From Chloroflexota bacterium (lineage in GTDB: Bacteria > Chloroflexota > Anaerolineae > Caldilineales > Caldilineaceae), in the NCBI GenBank assembly GCA_026389895.1, contig JAPLGZ010000835.1, positions 1-42,966 on the forward strand: DNA of 42,966 nt, given 5' to 3'. Shown one piece after another: positions 39,970-42,966 of the stretch (position 1 is its first letter; the number at the start of each line of letters is the position of its first letter). Below the pieces are notes generated by a model. The model did not search any database, was not told the DNA's origin, and saw only the letters and a program-made list of their open reading frames with translations. Position numbers and translations under genes: made by a program.

Positions 39970-40818
39970 TTATTCGGCCTCTAAGCGGCCTTCAATCATG
40001 CCAAATGGTTCGTCGATTGGCATAAAAATCTGATTGGGGTTTTCAAGATGAAAGGGGCTAAAATCGACCAAGAGGTTATGTTTATTCGGCATAAAGAGAT
40101 GAATATCGGCCAGATTTGGCATCTTCTCCAAGGCAGCTTTGCCCATTTCATAGAGCGTGTTTTGCAACGAGTTACTGGGGTGAGTGGCGAAAATCTCAAG
40201 CAAGATCTGGCGTAACTGCGTGCGCAGTGCGGCGAAGTTCACATTATCTTGTTTGTAATGCCATTGCACCAATAAATTGGTGCCAAGTAAGCGGTCGTCG
40301 GTCTCTTTTAACGTGGTGTATTCATCTTGCAAAAACTGCGAGAAACCGGACCCACTTGTCTTGAGGATCAACAGATCACGGATACTTGATTGGATTTTTA
40401 CGGCTGCGGCTGTGCGTGTAATGGTGCAGCAGTTTTTCTCTGTATTGGTCCCTGTAAAGGCATAAGGATGCAATTTACCAGCAATCACCATGCGCTGCCA
40501 ACTGGTTTCGACAATATCCACATAAACCTCGTCCACATTCGCTAAACGCTCCTGAAAATGACGGCTCAGATCGACGCCAAATTCTTCAATTGAAGGAATG
40601 GGATGATCTTTGGCTAACACATACACCGTGTTCTTGATCGTATCCGTGGGCAGGACGGCTCGGTTATCACCGGTTAGATAGGTATCGCTAAAATTGCCAG
40701 ACAAGATTACCTTAACGGTTAACTCTTGCATGTGGTGCTCTTGGCCATTACGTGTCACTTTTACCAGGCGAACATCACTTTTTCCATAGCTGTTGTGGCT
40801 GAGTTTGATTGTCATCAT
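39970..40818 (-). CDS. Urate oxidase (uricase, factor-independent)
   Basis: A 282-residue cofactor-free urate oxidase that turns urate into 5-hydroxyisourate. Visible family marks are HNSYGKSDVRLVKV with the catalytic Lys at 13, TDTIKNTVYVLAKD with the partner Thr, TSGSGFSQFLQDEYTTL, and NKHNLLVDFSPF with the active-site His. The length is close to the usual 290-300. It is the last gene of uraD-uraH-uricase, 99 bp after uraH. Starts at 40818 and 40815 are both possible (two adjacent ATGs). Confidence 0.95.
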   Translation of the reverse strand: MMTIKLSHNSYGKSDVRLVKVTRNGQEHHMQELTVKVILSGNFSDTYLTGDNRAVLPTDTIKNTVYVLAKDHPIPSIEEFGVDLSRHFQERLANVDEVYVDIVETSWQRMVIAGKLHPYAFTGTNTEKNCCTITRTAAAVKIQSSIRDLLILKTSGSGFSQFLQDEYTTLKETDDRLLGTNLLVQWHYKQDNVNFAALRTQLRQILLEIFATHPSNSLQNTLYEMGKAALEKMPNLADIHLFMPNKHNLLVDFSPFHLENPNQIFMPIDEPFGMIEGRLEAE

Positions 40819-40917
40819 TGATTCTCTTACGCTGGATCATGGCGGGTTAATGAGGAAGATCGGGTTGCGTTTGTATAGGCGGTGGCAATAGCGACCAGGC
40901 AAACAGCGCATTGAGGA

Positions 40918-41262
40918 TTAGCTGCCGCGATAGGTGGTATAGCCAAAGGGATTCAAGAGCAACGGCACGTGATAATGTTGTTGTGCCTGTTGGATCGCAA
41001 AGACGATTGGAATATAAGGATAAAAAGTCGGAACATTCTGTTGTTGAAAGTAAGTGCGTGTATCAAAGGTCAGGCGATAGATGCCAACAAGGAGCGGCGC
41101 ATCAGCCGGCAACAGATCACCAATCCGGCCATCTGGATTGGTGATGCCAGTAGCCACCACCTGCCAGCCCTGGCCTTCCTGATCAAACTCCAACTGAACT
41201 TTGATGCCACTGGCTGGCTGGCCGCGGCTGCTGTCAAGGACATGGGTTGTTATCAGGCTCAT
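40918..41262 (-). CDS. uraH: 5-hydroxyisourate hydrolase (transthyretin-like)
   Basis: A 114-residue transthyretin-like enzyme that opens 5-hydroxyisourate to OHCU. It starts with the active-site pattern LITTHVLDSSRGQPA (catalytic His), has GRIGDLL, and ends with the diagnostic YRGS. It lacks a signal peptide, so it acts in the cytoplasm next to uricase. It begins 7 bp after the stop of uraD, consistent with one transcript. Confidence 0.96.
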   Translation of the reverse strand: MSLITTHVLDSSRGQPASGIKVQLEFDQEGQGWQVVATGITNPDGRIGDLLPADAPLLVGIYRLTFDTRTYFQQQNVPTFYPYIPIVFAIQQAQQHYHVPLLLNPFGYTTYRGS

Positions 41263-41269
41263 AAATTGC

Positions 41270-41803
41270 CTATTTCTCCTGTGGTAACAAGGCTAGATCG
41301 TCCATGAGTTTACCCAGACGAATTTGTGTGATCTTGCGCTGTTCTTCGGCGGCAATTTTCAACTCAATGGCGGGATCATGGGGTAGGCGTTGCTCGAGGA
41401 GCGCTAACATGGCTGGCGCGCTTTTACCAGTTGCGCAGACGATAAAGATATAGCCAAACTTTCGCTCATAGGCCGCATTGCCTTGCGCCAACCCAGCCAA
41501 AATGGCGTCCGAAGCTTCACTTACACCGGCCTGTTCACCAGCAGCCCAATTTGTCGTGCTGGCAAACTTCGTGCGTAGGCTCGCTATGTCACCAATCTTT
41601 GGATGATGGGTGAAAGCCTCGCGCCAATCAGCGGCATCAAGCGCCCACCAAATTTCATCGGCCGCTTGTCGCAATTGTTCCATGTTGGCAAACGGGCGCC
41701 GTTCTAACAGGCGCATCACCCAGCGTTCTGCGCCACAGCAGCGCGTCAGCCGGGCCTGCGCGTCAGAGGGCTCTAGCTGGTTGAACAGTTTCATCACATT
41801 CAT
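41270..41803 (-). CDS. uraD: OHCU decarboxylase (2-oxo-4-hydroxy-4-carboxy-5-ureidoimidazoline decarboxylase)
   Basis: A 177-residue enzyme making S-allantoin from OHCU, the third step of urate breakdown. Family marks are FTHHPKIGD with the catalytic His, then NAAYERKFGYIFIVCATGKSA and IRLGKLMDDL. ATG at 41801-41803 is kept, though the Shine-Dalgarno (AAGGAG) is about 13 bases away; ATG at 41794 would also fit. That site is better placed for an overlapping 16-codon frame (ATG 41813, MKPNECDETVQPARAL), which could be a leader peptide. It is first in the operon uraD-uraH-uricase. Confidence 0.95.
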   Translation of the reverse strand: MNVMKLFNQLEPSDAQARLTRCCGAERWVMRLLERRPFANMEQLRQAADEIWWALDAADWREAFTHHPKIGDIASLRTKFASTTNWAAGEQAGVSEASDAILAGLAQGNAAYERKFGYIFIVCATGKSAPAMLALLEQRLPHDPAIELKIAAEEQRKITQIRLGKLMDDLALLPQEK

Positions 41804-41945
41804 TCGGTTTCATTAGCTCCTTCTTTGCGGAACAGATCGCGCGGGATAAAGGGCAGGCGTAGAGGGTGGTGGATCAGGATCTTGGTTTGAGAATGGTGGA
41901 TAGCCGATGCGCTTTCGTAGCGTGGAGCGGCGTTGCTCTGTTCAC

Positions 41946-41954
41946 ATTATACCA
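41946..41954 (-). promoter_or_regulatory. Extended -10 promoter of the urate operon
   Basis: The minus strand reads TGGTATAAT, an extended -10 with a perfect TATAAT (41946-41951) but no good -35. It would start transcription near 41938, about 135 bases before uraD. Confidence 0.55.
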
Positions 41955-42025
41955 GCAGCGCGCTTTCGAGAAAAATCGCTCTCATTTAGACTGTCTTATG
42001 CCATACCCCGCATAACGCCCCATAT

Positions 42026-42052
42026 AAAAAGCCCACCAGATTCGGTGGGCTT
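42026..42052 (-). terminator. Rho-independent terminator of the binding-protein gene
   Basis: On the minus strand AAGCCCACC pairs with GGTGGGCTT around a 6-base loop and is followed by TTTTTAT. It lies about 48 bp past the stop at 42100. Confidence 0.85.
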
Positions 42053-42099
42053 AATAGACAGGTAGATTTAATTTTTACGAGCAACGCTCACAGTTTACT

Positions 42100-42966
42100 T
42101 TACTGAGCCAACGGTGGCGGCGTGACAATGGGTAATGTTTCAATCGCATCTTGGCGTGCCAATATAGCGGCGGTAAAGATCCAGGCGCTGCGGCCATTCG
42201 TCAATGTCACCTCCAACCAAGTGCCATCGGCCGTGCGCCCCGTGGCCCGCAACAGATTACCCCGCGGCAAGAGCTGAACAATTGGCGCATCCGTACTGGC
42301 CGTCGCGCGCGCATTTACACCGTAGGCGCCAGGCGTACTGATCAATACACCATCCGTAATACCAACAGTGGCCGTAACCGATGGTGTGGCGAGAGCCACC
42401 ACGCTGGTCGTCATCACTGCCGTGGCAACCGCCTCGGTGGGCTCGGTGGCACTGGTGGACGAGAGCGGCTCTGTGGGGGCTCTTGTGTCCGTTACCGTTT
42501 CGGTCGCCGTCACCGCTTTTGTGGGGGCGATTGGCGCGGGTCCGGTCACCGGTTCGGTGGCGGAGATGTTTACGGAGGTAGTTACCGCTTGATTAGCCTT
42601 GATGGCGGCCGCACCAGTGGTGCTTAAACTGGATGGGGTTGTTTCCGTTAGTGAAGTCGAGGCCAAAATCACTCGGTTTTTGAGCAGGAAATCCTGTGCG
42701 ACAGCTTCAGGGGTCTCTTCATCACCGGTGCCGGCGATACCATCGGCGCCGATATCGACGCGGGCATTCAGTTGGCTCATGGTGGTGTCATCGAGTAACC
42801 CGATAAAGCTGTTCAAGGCGGTCTTCAACTCCGGATTCGCATCAATCACCGCCTTGCGCACCACCGGTGCGGGGTTGTAGAACGGGAAAAAGTTCAAGGT
42901 GTCCGCCAAGTTGTGAAAACCCCAGGCAATGCCACGACCATCGGTGCTAAAGCCCTCGGCAATGTC
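42100..42966 (-). CDS. Osmoprotectant-type ABC substrate-binding protein with C-terminal SH3-like domain (N-terminal part outside window)
   Basis: The frame is open to the window edge, giving the last 288 residues. The first part (FSTDGRGIAWGFHNLADTL, FFPFYNPAPVVRKAV, LNSFIGLLDDTTMSQLNARVDI...PEAVAQDFL) matches the C-terminal lobe of OpuAC/OsmF-like glycine betaine/choline binding proteins. A long Thr/Ala/Val/Glu-Pro linker follows (about 95-210). An SH3b-like domain comes next (GVNARATASTDAPIVQLLPRG...WLEVTLTNGRSAWIFTAAI), as found in proteins that bind the cell wall. The fusion suggests a binding protein tethered to the envelope through its SH3 part (inference). A terminator lies at 42026-42052. 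Confidence 0.8.
   Translation of the reverse strand, partial: DIAEGFSTDGRGIAWGFHNLADTLNFFPFYNPAPVVRKAVIDANPELKTALNSFIGLLDDTTMSQLNARVDIGADGIAGTGDEETPEAVAQDFLLKNRVILASTSLTETTPSSLSTTGAAAIKANQAVTTSVNISATEPVTGPAPIAPTKAVTATETVTDTRAPTEPLSSTSATEPTEAVATAVMTTSVVALATPSVTATVGITDGVLISTPGAYGVNARATASTDAPIVQLLPRGNLLRATGRTADGTWLEVTLTNGRSAWIFTAAILARQDAIETLPIVTPPPLAQ

Noticed and set aside
1-42966. tRNA, rRNA, CRISPR arrays, insertion sequences and phage genes
   Set aside because: No T-loop-like GGTTCRANYC with a matching acceptor stem, no repeat-spacer array and no transposase or integrase motif was seen when reading both strands by eye.

Overview
The window looks like a chromosomal stretch of a Chloroflexota bacterium, most likely Anaerolineae or Caldilineae. 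This is inferred from content and not from a marker gene: very large MalT-like and XRE/NB-ARC/TPR regulators, long secreted repeat proteins ending in a (I/V)(F/Y)LP(L/F)(V/I) motif, tandem DUF4386 membrane proteins and moderately GC-rich DNA. No rRNA, tRNA, CRISPR array, transposase or phage gene was seen. Most genes lie on the minus strand. Three plus-strand genes for large NB-ARC/TPR ATPases, and one plus-strand surface protein, interrupt this pattern.

Layout. 1-1.2 kb: a LolD/MacB-type ABC exporter (permease cut by the window edge, plus ATPase). 1.7-5.1 kb: three DUF4386 membrane proteins and a zinc-less alcohol dehydrogenase damaged by a deletion just after its start codon. 5.2-10.9 kb: a small conserved protein, a truncated-globin/ankyrin fusion, a 957-residue MalT-like LuxR regulator and a free single-domain globin. 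11.3-22.2 kb: four exported proteins (a 1572-residue beta-helix/beta-propeller/Ig-like chimera, a WD40 lipoprotein, an unknown lipoprotein, and a 958-residue 'GGDF' propeller protein). 22.3-24.3 kb: a tandem-cupredoxin lipoprotein and a membrane-anchored dihaem cytochrome c. 24.6-36.7 kb: two further exported proteins interleaved with three paralogous STAND ATPases, one of which has lost its DNA-binding domain. 36.7-39.6 kb: a cupin, then a TetR-P450 operon with a clear operator. 40-41.8 kb: the urate degradation operon uraD-uraH-uricase. 42.1-43 kb: the C-terminal part of an osmoprotectant-type binding protein fused to an SH3-like domain.

How it fits together. The strongest unexplained signal is regulatory. 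Four minus-strand genes (cupredoxin lipoprotein, cytochrome c, a secreted protein with a Thr/Pro linker, and a cupin) are preceded by the same roughly 77-bp module. It consists of three direct repeats spaced exactly 12 bp apart, then a fixed CTGTT element, exactly 19 unconserved bases, and an A/T-rich -10-like hexamer. It reads as an activator-controlled promoter and defines a small regulon in this window. A second, different 59-bp promoter repeat with a TTGC(T/C)A-17-TAGACT core precedes the ABC exporter and the MalT-like regulator. Gene ends are marked by unusually long, nearly perfect hairpins, and several intergenic gaps carry composite (hairpin within hairpin) inverted repeats.
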